This document shows, in pieces, positions 1 through 6,427 of a DNA stretch of 11,966 nt. Numbering within the stretch: the stretch's first letter is position 1; each line of letters starts with the position of its first letter. This DNA is from G001797105 sp964528155 (GTDB lineage Bacteria > Chloroflexota > Anaerolineae > Anaerolineales > E44-bin32). The position numbers and the translations under genes are program-made. Under the pieces are notes generated by a model that was given only the letters and a program-made list of their open reading frames with translations, did no database searches and was not told the DNA's origin. The stretch lies in contig CAZGRL010000112.1 of NCBI GenBank assembly GCA_964528155.1, positions 1 through 11,966 on the forward strand, read 5' to 3'.

Positions 1-4
1 TCTC

Positions 5-142
5 TCAACTGAAGGGGAAAAACCTGGATGTAGTGGTGGTAGATGATGGTTCCCACTTTGAAGGTGCGGCTGCCTCCCTTATCCGCTTGCCCCTGAAGGA
101 ATAGTCAAGATACCACATTTCCCCTATTTTGAAAACCCTCAC
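5..142 (-). pseudogene. Tyrosine integrase, N-terminal fragment, frame lost after ~29 residues
   Basis: Read leftwards from a GTG at 142, this 45-codon frame starts RVFKIGEMWYLDYSFRGKRI and continues REAAAPSK. That pattern (VFKxGxxWYxDYxxxGKRIRExxxPSK) is the start of the N-terminal arm/core-binding region of many phage-type tyrosine recombinases. The start is well supported: the sequence TTAGGAGGTG at 151-160 is a near-perfect ribosome binding site 8 nt before the GTG, and a promoter and structured leader lie upstream. After PSK the similarity stops and a TGA follows at 5-7, so the gene is frameshifted or recombined; the catalytic domain would lie outside the window. The + strand frame across the same bases (3-104) is considered a shadow. 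An integrase start fits the tRNA half-site at the other end of the window. Confidence is fair for identity and lower for the exact break. Confidence 0.6.
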
Positions 143-160
143 TTGTCCATCACCTCCTAA

Positions 161-267
161 CAAAAAGGGCCACTTTCGCTGTAGCCGGCAAAGGCAAGGA
201 GGTAGATCCTCAAAACAGCTACTCGTGGCCCGTTCATAGGCAATAAAAAACCTTGCCTCTTGCCGAC
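161..267 (-). ncRNA. Structured leader RNA upstream of the integrase (riboswitch- or attenuator-like)
   Basis: This is the predicted 5' leader between the promoter at 274-302 and the integrase GTG at 142. On the minus strand CGGCAAGAGGCAAGG (251-265) pairs with CCTTGCCTTTGCCG (186-199), one bulged base in a 14-bp stem. GGGCCAC (225-231), inside that loop, is perfectly complementary to GTGGCCC (167-173) beyond it, so the two stems together would form a pseudoknot. A competing local hairpin, GGCTAC-N7-GTGGCC (168-186), runs into CTTTTTG, which resembles an intrinsic terminator. The ribosome binding site follows directly. Such overlapping pairings before a start codon suggest attenuation or ligand sensing. 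I do not recognise a named RNA family. The pairings are seen; the function is inferred. Confidence 0.5.
168..186 (-). terminator. Possible attenuator hairpin before the integrase
   Basis: The minus strand reads GGCTAC, a 7-nt loop AGCGAAA, then GTGGCC, followed by CTTTTTG (161-167). The stem has six pairs including one G-U. It sits inside the leader, between promoter and ribosome binding site, so it could stop transcription before the integrase is read. Its 3' arm is also needed for the long-range GGGCCAC/GTGGCCC pairing, giving two alternative states. Confidence 0.4.
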
Positions 268-273
268 TGGTTT

Positions 274-302
274 AATATACACCCTCAGAGGCTCCTTGTC
301 AA
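274..302 (-). promoter_or_regulatory. Sigma70-like promoter reading into the integrase leader
   Basis: The minus strand carries TTGACA (297-302), exactly 17 bp, then TATATT (274-279). The -35 box is perfect and the -10 box differs from the consensus by one base. Transcription would begin near 267 and run left through the structured leader into the integrase start at 142. Confidence 0.7.
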
Positions 303-376
303 CAACTTTTTGAGGTCCTTAGCCCTAAGTCTCCTCCAAAGTTGAAAGAAATGGTTTTAATCTTGTTAAAAAGTGG

Positions 377-404
377 TTGCCATTCCGAAAAACTGATGTA
401 TCTT
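377..404 (+). promoter_or_regulatory. Weak candidate promoter for the exported-protein gene
   Basis: TTGCCA (377-382) is followed after 16 bp by TATCTT (399-404). The box TATCTTTA also resembles the TAnnTTTG -7 element of Bacteroidota promoters. The predicted start would lie only a few bases before the ATG at 414, making the message almost leaderless, so this is tentative. Confidence 0.25.
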
Positions 405-413
405 TAGGGTGGT

Positions 414-1313
414 ATGGAAACATCTTCAATAAGAAGGAGAATTGTCATAAAAAAGATATTGTTCACAATAGTCTTTCTATCCTTGTTCTTCAATTTACTT
501 CAGGCCCAACAATATTTCCCTCTAAAAGTTGGGAACAACTGGTGGTATCGTGATGACCGGGGCACCATTATCGTCCGCAAGGTTAAAAGACAAATCACCA
601 ATAAGAGGTTAACTAAATTGCCAGATATAGCTGCTGGTGAAGAATTTAACCCGCCTTTTGACTATCAATATGATTTTGTAGAATGGGAATCATCGATTTT
701 CCCATCGTCGCCCGATCCTGTTGAAGAATCCACCGTCAAGAGAAGAAAACATGAAGCAGAAGAAGAATTTCGGACTTTTAGACTCGGTTATTTGTTAAAA
801 CATCATAGCAACGACCCAGTCATCAAATCATATATCCAAACTATCGAATTTGATCGTCGTTTTCTTTTGGAAGATGAAAAACACCGGTCTTATGAGATTA
901 TTGGGACAAAAAGACGCTTTATGTATGAATTTTATGAACTCATAAATGGGATCGTTTTGGTAGATTGTTATGGCATTGTTCTTCCACCCAATCTGAATGT
1001 AGGCGATAAATGGAAAACCAAAGATTGCTGGGGGCAAAAATACAAATATGAAGTTATATATAAAAATGCCTCAGTTGCAACACCTATGGGGACTTTCTAT
1101 AATTGCTTGAAAATCAGAAGATGCAAATTCAGTGCAGGAATCTGTGGAGAAGACCGGAATTTATATTATGCCATCGGTATAGGGTTAGTTAAAGAAACTG
1201 ACCCTCTTGCAATAGATTGGGATGACGAAGGCAGAATTATACGAATCGAGAAAACATTAAAGGAACTCATCAAATATAAAGTGAATGGTGCACTCATAAA
1301 GAAAATCAACTAA
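414..1313 (+). CDS. Exported protein of the 'PLKVGNxWxY' type, function unknown
   Basis: A 299-residue protein with a charged N-terminus, a hydrophobic stretch at about 15-30 and a likely signal-peptidase site near residue 31 (LLQAQ). Right after it comes YFPLKVGNNWWY (34-45). The C-terminal part has NVGDKW (195-200), then VATPMGTFYNCLKI (221-234) and YYAIGIGLVK (251-260). This order, 'PLxVGxxW', 'TPxGTFxNCLKI', 'YAxGIGLVK', recurs in uncharacterised exported proteins of FCB-type bacteria. A smaller protein with the same start lies at 9019-9660. The middle (about 80-180) is rich in charged residues and matches nothing I know. The ATG is preceded only by AGGGTGGT, a weak ribosome site at short spacing. 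The next gene starts 18 bp downstream, so they may be co-transcribed. It is probably cargo rather than part of the mobility machinery. Confidence 0.75.
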   Translation: METSSIRRRIVIKKILFTIVFLSLFFNLLQAQQYFPLKVGNNWWYRDDRGTIIVRKVKRQITNKRLTKLPDIAAGEEFNPPFDYQYDFVEWESSIFPSSPDPVEESTVKRRKHEAEEEFRTFRLGYLLKHHSNDPVIKSYIQTIEFDRRFLLEDEKHRSYEIIGTKRRFMYEFYELINGIVLVDCYGIVLPPNLNVGDKWKTKDCWGQKYKYEVIYKNASVATPMGTFYNCLKIRRCKFSAGICGEDRNLYYAIGIGLVKETDPLAIDWDDEGRIIRIEKTLKELIKYKVNGALIKKIN

Positions 1314-1331
1314 TCTTTTTATCAAAGAACT

Positions 1332-1664
1332 ATGGAACTCATCCTAATTCCTTGGGCCCTCATCTGGGCCATCATCTGCTCCCTGATCGGAGCTCGTAAG
1401 GGAGCGGCATTTGGCTATTTCTTCTTAGGTGCTATCCTTGGGCCTATTGGCGTTGTCATCGCCCTGGTTGGTAAGGGTAATAGAGTCAATTGCCCCTACT
1501 GTCGTAAGTTGATTGACCCCAAGGCAACTATGTGTCCCTATTGTCAAAGAGAAGTTGAACCGAAAGTAAAAGAACCGCTTTCAGGAAGAGAATGGGCAGA
1601 ATTTATTATTTCGTTTGTTCTTCTCCTTTTTTTCCTCTACGGATTATTTTCTGTTTGCAAATAG
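1332..1664 (+). CDS. Small membrane protein with a zinc-ribbon (copy 1 of a tandem pair)
   Basis: A 110-residue protein. Residues 1-20 and about 27-46 are hydrophobic, separated by the charged turn GARKG, so two short membrane segments are likely. A zinc ribbon follows, with CPYC (Cys54, Cys57), ten residues, and CPYC (Cys68, Cys71), joined by KLIDPKAT. A third hydrophobic segment covers about 91-108. Membrane segments plus a double-CxxC ribbon are common in small bacterial envelope proteins of unknown role. The gene at 1740-2183 is a clear paralog over the first ~75 residues. No Shine-Dalgarno sequence precedes the ATG (context TCAAAGAACT). It lies 18 bp after the exported-protein gene. Confidence 0.75.
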   Translation: MELILIPWALIWAIICSLIGARKGAAFGYFFLGAILGPIGVVIALVGKGNRVNCPYCRKLIDPKATMCPYCQREVEPKVKEPLSGREWAEFIISFVLLLFFLYGLFSVCK

Positions 1665-1739
1665 TTAATCTGCATATTTGTATGAATTAAATTTTAAGTT
1701 CTCAAACTCCATGAACACTTTTATCCTTTCTTATTAGCT

Positions 1740-2183
1740 ATGGAACTCTTACTTATCTTTTGGTGCCTTATCTGGGGAGCCATCTGTTATGGGATCGGTT
1801 CCCGCAAAGGATCGCCAGGGTATTTTTTCTTGGGAGTCATTTTCGGTCCACTTGGCATTGTTTTCTCTTTAATAGGCAAAGGCAACAGAATCAATTGTCC
1901 CTATTGCAAGAAGCTAATCGATCCCAAAGCTACCGTATGCCCTTATTGTCAAAGAGAAGTAGGGATTGAAGTCGCAAGGAAAATCGCAAGGAAAATATTA
2001 GAAGCGGAATCACCTAAACATCGCTTATTTAGAAAAATCACATTATTGCTCATTGTCATCTGGTTCGTATTAGTATGTGTTTTCCCACATGAATTTATCC
2101 CAATATCTTTGGTATTTTTTATATCGATTTTTTCTCTAACTGTTTTCAATCGTAAATTTGCCAAAGAACAATCACATAATTAA
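1740..2183 (+). CDS. Small membrane protein with a zinc-ribbon (copy 2 of a tandem pair)
   Basis: A 147-residue paralog of the preceding gene. The N-terminal membrane pair (about 1-20 and 27-45), the GKGNRINCPYC junction, and the Cys53/Cys56 - Cys67/Cys70 ribbon are nearly the same in both. The tails differ: here a basic, helical stretch (78-100, GIEVARKIARKILEAE) leads into two strong membrane segments at about 101-116 and 119-137. This indicates tandem duplication followed by divergence of the C-terminal half. No Shine-Dalgarno sequence is visible before the ATG. The gene ends 7 bp from the end of the oppositely oriented mobile-element operon, so the junction of cargo and element core lies here. 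Confidence 0.75.
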   Translation: MELLLIFWCLIWGAICYGIGSRKGSPGYFFLGVIFGPLGIVFSLIGKGNRINCPYCKKLIDPKATVCPYCQREVGIEVARKIARKILEAESPKHRLFRKITLLLIVIWFVLVCVFPHEFIPISLVFFISIFSLTVFNRKFAKEQSHN

Positions 2184-2190
2184 GCCCGTT

Positions 2191-2490
2191 TCAATCTGTT
2201 ATTATATGTGAAGTTACCTTTGCCCTATCAAATTCCATTTTTCTTACCCCTCTCTCAATAGCTCGATCTATCATCTCCGGCAATCTATCTTCAAACTCTT
2301 GCCGAATTCCTTCCAAAAGTTTCTCTTCAAGGACATCCTTGGCAGTCAAATTCACATCCAGTTTTAAGTTTATCGGGGGATGGCTTTTCTCGGCAGGCCG
2401 AGGCATCTCGTGAGTTTCAGCCCATAAATTTTCACCGTTTACATAAGGAAACACATTTACCCCTACAAACTGCCGTGATGTCTCTGCCAT
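2191..2490 (-). CDS. Distal 99-residue reading frame of the broken gene; hypothetical protein
   Basis: If translation restarts at the ATG at 2490, the product has 99 residues starting MAETSRQFVGVNVFPYVNGE. The C-terminal half is acidic and helical (about 48-90, VLEEKLLEGIRQEFEDRLPE), suggesting a helical or coiled-coil tail. No ribosome binding site precedes this ATG, and the same frame stays open upstream back to a TAA at 2557, so it is more likely the end of a longer, inactivated gene. No function can be assigned. Confidence 0.4.
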   Translation of the reverse strand: MAETSRQFVGVNVFPYVNGENLWAETHEMPRPAEKSHPPINLKLDVNLTAKDVLEEKLLEGIRQEFEDRLPEMIDRAIERGVRKMEFDRAKVTSHIITD

Positions 2491-2760
2491 AATAGCTGAA
2501 GCTGGCTTCTCCAGGAGTTGCTTCCTGAGAAATCCTTTTGTTTCCCCCCAAAGAGGTTAAGTGAGAAACTCCCGTGCCTTTTTGTTTGTGGCAATAAGAC
2601 CGGGCACCCCTAAAAGGCCAAACCGAGCGGCAAATTTCATAGTTTCCTTTGCAGTTGAAGATTCGGGATAGCGAGATTTCTGAAGTTTCTCAAATTCAGA
2701 ATATTGCATAACTGCCAATAGCTTTTAAAACTTACCTTTTGGGCCATTTATTTCTGCCAT
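2191..2760 (-). pseudogene. Gene of unknown function broken by two in-frame TAA codons
   Basis: Read leftwards from the ATG at 2760 (10 bp after the stop of the TOPRIM protein gene), one frame runs to 2191 interrupted only by TAA in the codon just after MAEINGPKGKF and TAA at 2557-2559. The pieces are an 11-residue start; a piece whose first ATG at 2709 gives 50 residues (MQYSEFEKLQ, later KFAARFGLLGVPGLIATNKK); and a distal 99-residue piece from an ATG at 2490. Without the stops it would encode about 187 residues. No internal ATG has a ribosome binding site, which argues for one decayed gene rather than three small ones. A C-to-T change (CAA to TAA) would explain the second stop. TAA is used as an ordinary stop by neighbouring genes, so recoding is unlikely. 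I do not recognise the family. Confidence 0.5.
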
Positions 2761-2770
2761 TTAATAAGGT

Positions 2771-4078
2771 TTATTTCCCCTGAAACTGTTTATATGCTTT
2801 AAGCTGGTCAATGTAATCTCTGTCGCTATTGTAAAGCCCCTCTCCAAGTTCCTCCGCTTCTTGCCCTTCAGGCACAGGATAATCCTCAATGTGTAGTGCC
2901 TTTTCCTCCAACTCATTTCTAATAGCTTGCGATAAGTTTTCAAATCTATTCCTAATACCCTCTATGCTTTCGCTAAATTCTTCTGATAATGCTTCATATT
3001 CCTTCTCTAAGGCATCAATCTGATCTTGATATTCCTCTTTTATGGATTTCTCAATCTTCTCCAAGTCTTTTTGTAACCTACTTTTTGCATCATAAATTCT
3101 GTTATTCAGGTCTTCATCCCGATATTGCCAGACCACTTTCTTGAGAATCTTTCTTATTTCTCCAGGGTAAAGGGCTTCCAAAGCATCTAACTCTGTAGCC
3201 CCTTCACCATATCTTTCCTCGAACTTTGTCTTCCGTTTTTCATTATCTTTAATAGGGGTCCGTGGTAACTGATATTTCTGACATTGCTCCTGTGTTAGGA
3301 TGACGGGGAACAATCTTATATCAAAATGGTTCATAGAATCCTGGACAAACTTCTCAATTTTGCGTGATACCGCAATAGGCATGGAACGCCCTGCTGGATC
3401 AAAGTCAGATATGTAAAAGACGCGACAAGGCTTCTGAAATTTCTCTAATCGGTCAATTAGCCATTGAACCTGGGTAATGCTCAACTCGCCTACCCCAGTC
3501 ACCAGGTTCATATGATAGTTACGGCAAAGCGGCTCCAAGGTATCGTTCTGAGTGGACTTTTCTGCCCATATCTCCAGGTGGTATCTTTGCTCTGCTTCAA
3601 AATTCTCAACTTCATAAGACGGCAGCGAGGGAAATAAAGGTAATTCAAGATAATCTCCCCATATACTGACATTATCGTCAATGTTGATACACGGCTTCTC
3701 TCTTTGCTCCAGATAGATTAAAGGTCTGTTATTCCTGCGGTCGTCAAAACAATGGGAGTCAACCCATCCAAGGTATCTTGCATATCTTGAAGCATTGATT
3801 AGACTGTTCCAGCAACCCTCTGTATTTTCGTATGGCTTGCCATTAGGTGTTAAAATGGGTGGCTCCTGGGATATTATTTGATAGTGAATACGGCGGAGGT
3901 GAACGCCTGTAGTATAGCCAAATTGTTCCCACAAGTCTGTGAACCACTCCGCAAGCGCTATTGCGCTTTTAGTGCCCACATAAAAAGGATCGTTTTGGGG
4001 AGCAAGCACTATTAGATCCGTCGTCTTGCACTTAACCTGTTTAGCTAATCTTTTAATCTCTTGGTAATCCATTCTCAC
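2771..4078 (-). CDS. Spo11/Topo VI-A-like protein (winged helix plus TOPRIM), without a B subunit
   Basis: A 435-residue protein. Residues 57-72 read TGVHLRRIHYQIISQE, like the 'xxxLREIYY' segment of the winged-helix domain of Spo11 and topoisomerase VI subunit A, so Tyr66 is the candidate DNA-cleaving tyrosine. After an NTEGCWNSLINASRYARYLG helix region comes DDRRNNRP (112-119). A TOPRIM-like domain follows: LEIWAEKS with Glu173, then FYISDFDPAG with Asp225 and Asp227, the metal-binding DxD, then ELDALEALYPGEI (296-308). Residues ~325-395 are a charged coiled coil. This order matches the B-subunit-less Topo VI-A-like ('Mini-A') proteins known from mobile elements; no GHKL ATPase gene is seen here. 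The start is GTG at 4078 or ATG at 4072; neither has a good ribosome site. It probably acts on element DNA during replication or recombination. The fold is well supported; cleavage activity is inferred. Confidence 0.7.
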   Translation of the reverse strand: MRMDYQEIKRLAKQVKCKTTDLIVLAPQNDPFYVGTKSAIALAEWFTDLWEQFGYTTGVHLRRIHYQIISQEPPILTPNGKPYENTEGCWNSLINASRYARYLGWVDSHCFDDRRNNRPLIYLEQREKPCINIDDNVSIWGDYLELPLFPSLPSYEVENFEAEQRYHLEIWAEKSTQNDTLEPLCRNYHMNLVTGVGELSITQVQWLIDRLEKFQKPCRVFYISDFDPAGRSMPIAVSRKIEKFVQDSMNHFDIRLFPVILTQEQCQKYQLPRTPIKDNEKRKTKFEERYGEGATELDALEALYPGEIRKILKKVVWQYRDEDLNNRIYDAKSRLQKDLEKIEKSIKEEYQDQIDALEKEYEALSEEFSESIEGIRNRFENLSQAIRNELEEKALHIEDYPVPEGQEAEELGEGLYNSDRDYIDQLKAYKQFQGK

Positions 4079-4099
4079 ATCTTATTTGACTATAATATC

Positions 4100-4303
4100 T
4101 TAAGACAGGTCCACATTGGATTGTTTATCCATTACCCCCACTGTTCTGGCCTTTAACCACCGTTGGATCTGCCCTACATCAAACCTCACGCAGCGGCCGA
4201 GCTTAATATGCGGTATCTTCCCTTTATAGACCCAGGACTCAATTGTCCTTGGGCTGATCCGCAAGTAAGAAGCTATCTCTGTTATAGTTAAAAGCCGTTC
4301 CAT
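4100..4303 (-). CDS. Excisionase-like HTH DNA-binding protein
   Basis: A 67-residue protein beginning MERLLTITEIASYLRISPRT, then IESWVYKGKIPHIKLGRCVRF and QIQRWL. This is the short winged helix-turn-helix (HTH_17/MerR-type fold) typical of excisionases and element-encoded DNA-binding factors. 'LTITEIASYLRIS' is the first helix plus turn, 'RTIESWVYKGKIPHIKLG' the recognition helix and wing. Its ATG directly follows the TAA of the gene before it (no spacing), so the two are translationally coupled. In an element with an integrase and a tRNA attachment half-site, an excision-directing factor is the best guess. A general regulator is the alternative. Confidence 0.75.
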   Translation of the reverse strand: MERLLTITEIASYLRISPRTIESWVYKGKIPHIKLGRCVRFDVGQIQRWLKARTVGVMDKQSNVDLS

Positions 4304-4504
4304 TTAATCTGAAATGGGTCCTTCTTTTCTCTCTTCAAGAATGTCTATAATACTAGCCAACCCCATTAGGTTTCCGTGCAGAACCAAACCGATTTCACCC
4401 GTTCCCCCACAATTTGGATTTTTAATCGCCATTTCAGCCACCTGGAGCCGATAAAGAACACGCTCCAAACGTTCAAGCGGTGTTAGTTTGGTTAATTCTG
4501 ACAT
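4304..4504 (-). CDS. Small protein of unknown function between helicase and excisionase-like genes
   Basis: A 66-residue protein, MSELTKLTPLERLERVLYRL and onward, that looks wholly helical, with a short glycine-rich turn near residues 33-40 (CGGTGEIG). The reading frame is supported by a good ribosome binding site, GAGGAGG, 5 bp before the ATG, and by direct coupling to the next gene (TAA then ATG with no gap). It has no motif I can name. Its place in the operon suggests a small accessory factor for replication or excision. Confidence 0.65.
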   Translation of the reverse strand: MSELTKLTPLERLERVLYRLQVAEMAIKNPNCGGTGEIGLVLHGNLMGLASIIDILEERKEGPISD

Positions 4505-4517
4505 TTTCGCCTCCTCA

Positions 4518-4583
4518 TTATCTCTGTTTAATTGGAGGGAGAGATGTCAGTCCCCCATATGTATATCTCTTGTTTTCAACCAT
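4518..4583 (-). CDS. Possible 21-residue leader peptide in the helicase downstream gap
   Basis: The only reading frame I find in the 97-bp gap after the helicase gene: ATG at 4583, MVENKRYTYGGLTSLPPIKQ plus Arg, then TAA at 4518-4520. The upstream sequence (AAGGTAAAGGCTTAA) is at best a weak ribosome site. The stop lies close to the ribosome site of the next gene, so it could be a coupling peptide or simply chance. Confidence 0.2.
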   Translation of the reverse strand: MVENKRYTYGGLTSLPPIKQR

Positions 4584-4601
4584 TTAAGCCTTTACCTTCT
4601 C

Positions 4602-5909
4602 CTATACCTCTCCCCCTGTACCCCCCTCCTCCCTGACTTTTCTCCCCTTATAGCCATCCACTGTAAAGAAGTGAGTATTTTCCATTAGTTGAGATATCTT
4701 TGTAGTGAGTCGCCATTCAAAAGGTCTTAGTCCTTTCCTTTCCACAATTCCTAACAGCCTGAAGTCCTCCAAGGCCATCTTGCAGGTCTCGGTCGGAAAC
4801 TCGGACATCTCCCCTATCTCGCTGGTTTTGAGAAATTCACTTCTAAGGTGATATAAGACCTCCAGAAGCCGAACCCTCTTTGAAGACAAGCTATCCCTGG
4901 CAATTCGCCGCAACAATTCAAACTCATCGGCTTCTATCTGGGTCTTGCCCCTGATTCCGGCAAGGGCGGATCCAAACTTAGTAAATTGGCTTACCAATCG
5001 AGTGCCAATCTCAGGCACAGGAACAAAATCCACCTCCTCATTTCTCAGTCCAGAGCGGGAGACGGTCGAACGCAAGACAGCCAAGAGGCTTGCCAGATCA
5101 ATTATTGAGTCCAGCATCTCCTCTGGAATACTAATGGCTTCCTCTCTATTTAGCTTGCAGGTGAGAAGGAAACTTTGAATCGCCCCCTTTAACTCTTGTC
5201 TCATCACTTTGGTCTTACCTCTATTAGTGGCCGCCCGCTTCACTCTCCCCTTAACATCATTACTGATAAGCCTGAGCTTTAGGAACCTTTCTCCCAAGTC
5301 CTGGTTGACAGAGTAATACCGATCAATAGCAGGGGTGACGGCGGCTATCAACCCGAATTTGGATTTATAGGCTTTCACTCCTACTCCTGAACCAAAAGCT
5401 TGTGAGACCTCCCCATCATAGGCATCCCGAAGCTGTGCAAAAATCTCATGCCTTGAGTCCCGATGCATACCCAGAATGCTGGTAAAATCCTTTATTATTA
5501 AAACCTTCCCATTAAGGTAGGGAAGTAGAGATGGATCAGGTTGTCCTTTGCCTACTCTCATCCCTGAGATCAAGGTGTTGGGTGTTAGACGGGACAAGGG
5601 GAAGATTTCCTCACAGCCAGACAAAGCCCTTAAAACCTCTGTCTTCATCCCTCCAGGTGGAGCTACAACGAATATCCACAGAGAATCACTCTCAAAACGA
5701 TTTGCCACAATGGAGGCCAGGACGACATCAAGGACAATGTCCTCCCCAGGCTCAATGTAAAGCCACTTGTGGAAAGTATCCTTCACCTCCTGGAGGGAAA
5801 CTTCAGGGTGTGGCAATTCAACATCTGGGAACTCAGCCTTAATTCCCATTGTCGCCAGATCCTCTTTGCCTAACCCCATCTCTTGGGCCGCCAGCTTATC
5901 CAGTCTCAT
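4602..5909 (-). CDS. AAA+ ATPase, probable replicative helicase or loader of the element
   Basis: A 435-residue protein. Walker A is APPGGMKT (83-90, Lys89, Thr90); Walker B is the unusual KVLIIKDFT (135-143, Asp141) without the common second acidic residue. RDAYDG (161-166) and the segment GLIAAVTPAIDRYYSVNQDL with GERF (186-209) look like sensor and arginine-finger regions (Arg208). The C-terminal ~100 residues (about 335-420) are basic and helical and look like a winged-helix DNA-binding domain (LLEVLYHLRSEFLKTSEIGE). Residues 1-50 are an extra N-terminal segment. The start codon overlaps the stop of the primase-like gene by 4 bp (ATGA), so the two are translationally coupled and probably act together at a replication fork. 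Phage and plasmid primase-helicase pairs have this layout. It could instead be a loader rather than a helicase. Confidence 0.65.
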   Translation of the reverse strand: MRLDKLAAQEMGLGKEDLATMGIKAEFPDVELPHPEVSLQEVKDTFHKWLYIEPGEDIVLDVVLASIVANRFESDSLWIFVVAPPGGMKTEVLRALSGCEEIFPLSRLTPNTLISGMRVGKGQPDPSLLPYLNGKVLIIKDFTSILGMHRDSRHEIFAQLRDAYDGEVSQAFGSGVGVKAYKSKFGLIAAVTPAIDRYYSVNQDLGERFLKLRLISNDVKGRVKRAATNRGKTKVMRQELKGAIQSFLLTCKLNREEAISIPEEMLDSIIDLASLLAVLRSTVSRSGLRNEEVDFVPVPEIGTRLVSQFTKFGSALAGIRGKTQIEADEFELLRRIARDSLSSKRVRLLEVLYHLRSEFLKTSEIGEMSEFPTETCKMALEDFRLLGIVERKGLRPFEWRLTTKISQLMENTHFFTVDGYKGRKVREEGGTGGEV

Positions 5910-6427
5910 CGCCAGTTCCTCAAATAGTAGTGATTCTGAACTCTTAGTTCATCAAACCTATTCAGTCGATCCTCCGCTATGGCCCATTTGGTGTAGTATT
6001 GACAAAGGCTGATCTCACCTGTCGCTAACTGCTTGTCAGGCTCCTTTAGCCTCCGGACAAGTAACCTCTCCAGTGTCTCCTCCAGTTCTTTTAACTCGGT
6101 TCGGAGGGTGCTTGCTCTCCGCTTTAGTGATGGCTGATGTCCTGTGATAGGCACACCATTCATACCCAGCTTCTTTTTGGCCTCTTTGAAACCGCAGTTC
6201 TCCATGAGCTTAACAAATTCAATTTTATCTCCGCCCTTTCCGCACCCGAAGCAAAAAAAGGACTCGGTCTCAGGATAAACGGTGAACGATGGATGTCTGT
6301 CTGGATGAAAAGGACAAAGTCCCTGATAGTGATCTCCAACCCTCTTCAGATCAACTCCGTAAGCTCTGACCAACCCCACTATATCCGATGGATTCTTAAC
6401 CCTTGAGGCCAAGGCTATCTTTGCCAT
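5906..6427 (-). CDS. CHC2 zinc-finger primase-like protein lacking the catalytic domain
   Basis: A 173-residue protein. Residues 10-75 are the zinc-binding domain of DnaG-type primases: 'NPSDIVGLVRAYGVDLKRVG', then CPFH (Cys38, His41) and FFCFGCGKGGD (Cys59, Cys62), then FVKLMENCGF. This finger recognises template DNA in primases. The rest (about 98-173) is a charged helical region with likely coiled coil (KELEETLERLLVRRLKE). The RNA polymerase/TOPRIM core, normally several hundred residues, is absent, so the protein cannot prime alone unless another protein supplies the core. The ATG is preceded by GAGGGG at good spacing, overlaps the end of the MerR-type gene by 13 bp, and the end overlaps the ATPase gene by 4 bp. 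Confidence 0.85.
   Translation of the reverse strand: MAKIALASRVKNPSDIVGLVRAYGVDLKRVGDHYQGLCPFHPDRHPSFTVYPETESFFCFGCGKGGDKIEFVKLMENCGFKEAKKKLGMNGVPITGHQPSLKRRASTLRTELKELEETLERLLVRRLKEPDKQLATGEISLCQYYTKWAIAEDRLNRFDELRVQNHYYLRNWR

Noticed and set aside
3..104. Open + strand frame at the window edge ending KGKNLDVVVVDDGSHFEG and LPLKE, stop TAG at 102-104
   Set aside because: It lies antisense to the integrase start, whose promoter, ribosome site and motif are much better supported. The 'VVVVDDGS' resemblance to glycosyltransferases is too short to use.
2191..2760. TAA reassignment or programmed readthrough
   Set aside because: TAA ends several clearly intact genes nearby, for example at 2771-2773 and 4304-4306, so a decayed gene is simpler.
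4945..6012. Several + strand open frames opposite the helicase and primase genes
   Set aside because: They are shadows of the minus-strand genes: no ribosome sites, no recognisable domains and low-complexity translations.
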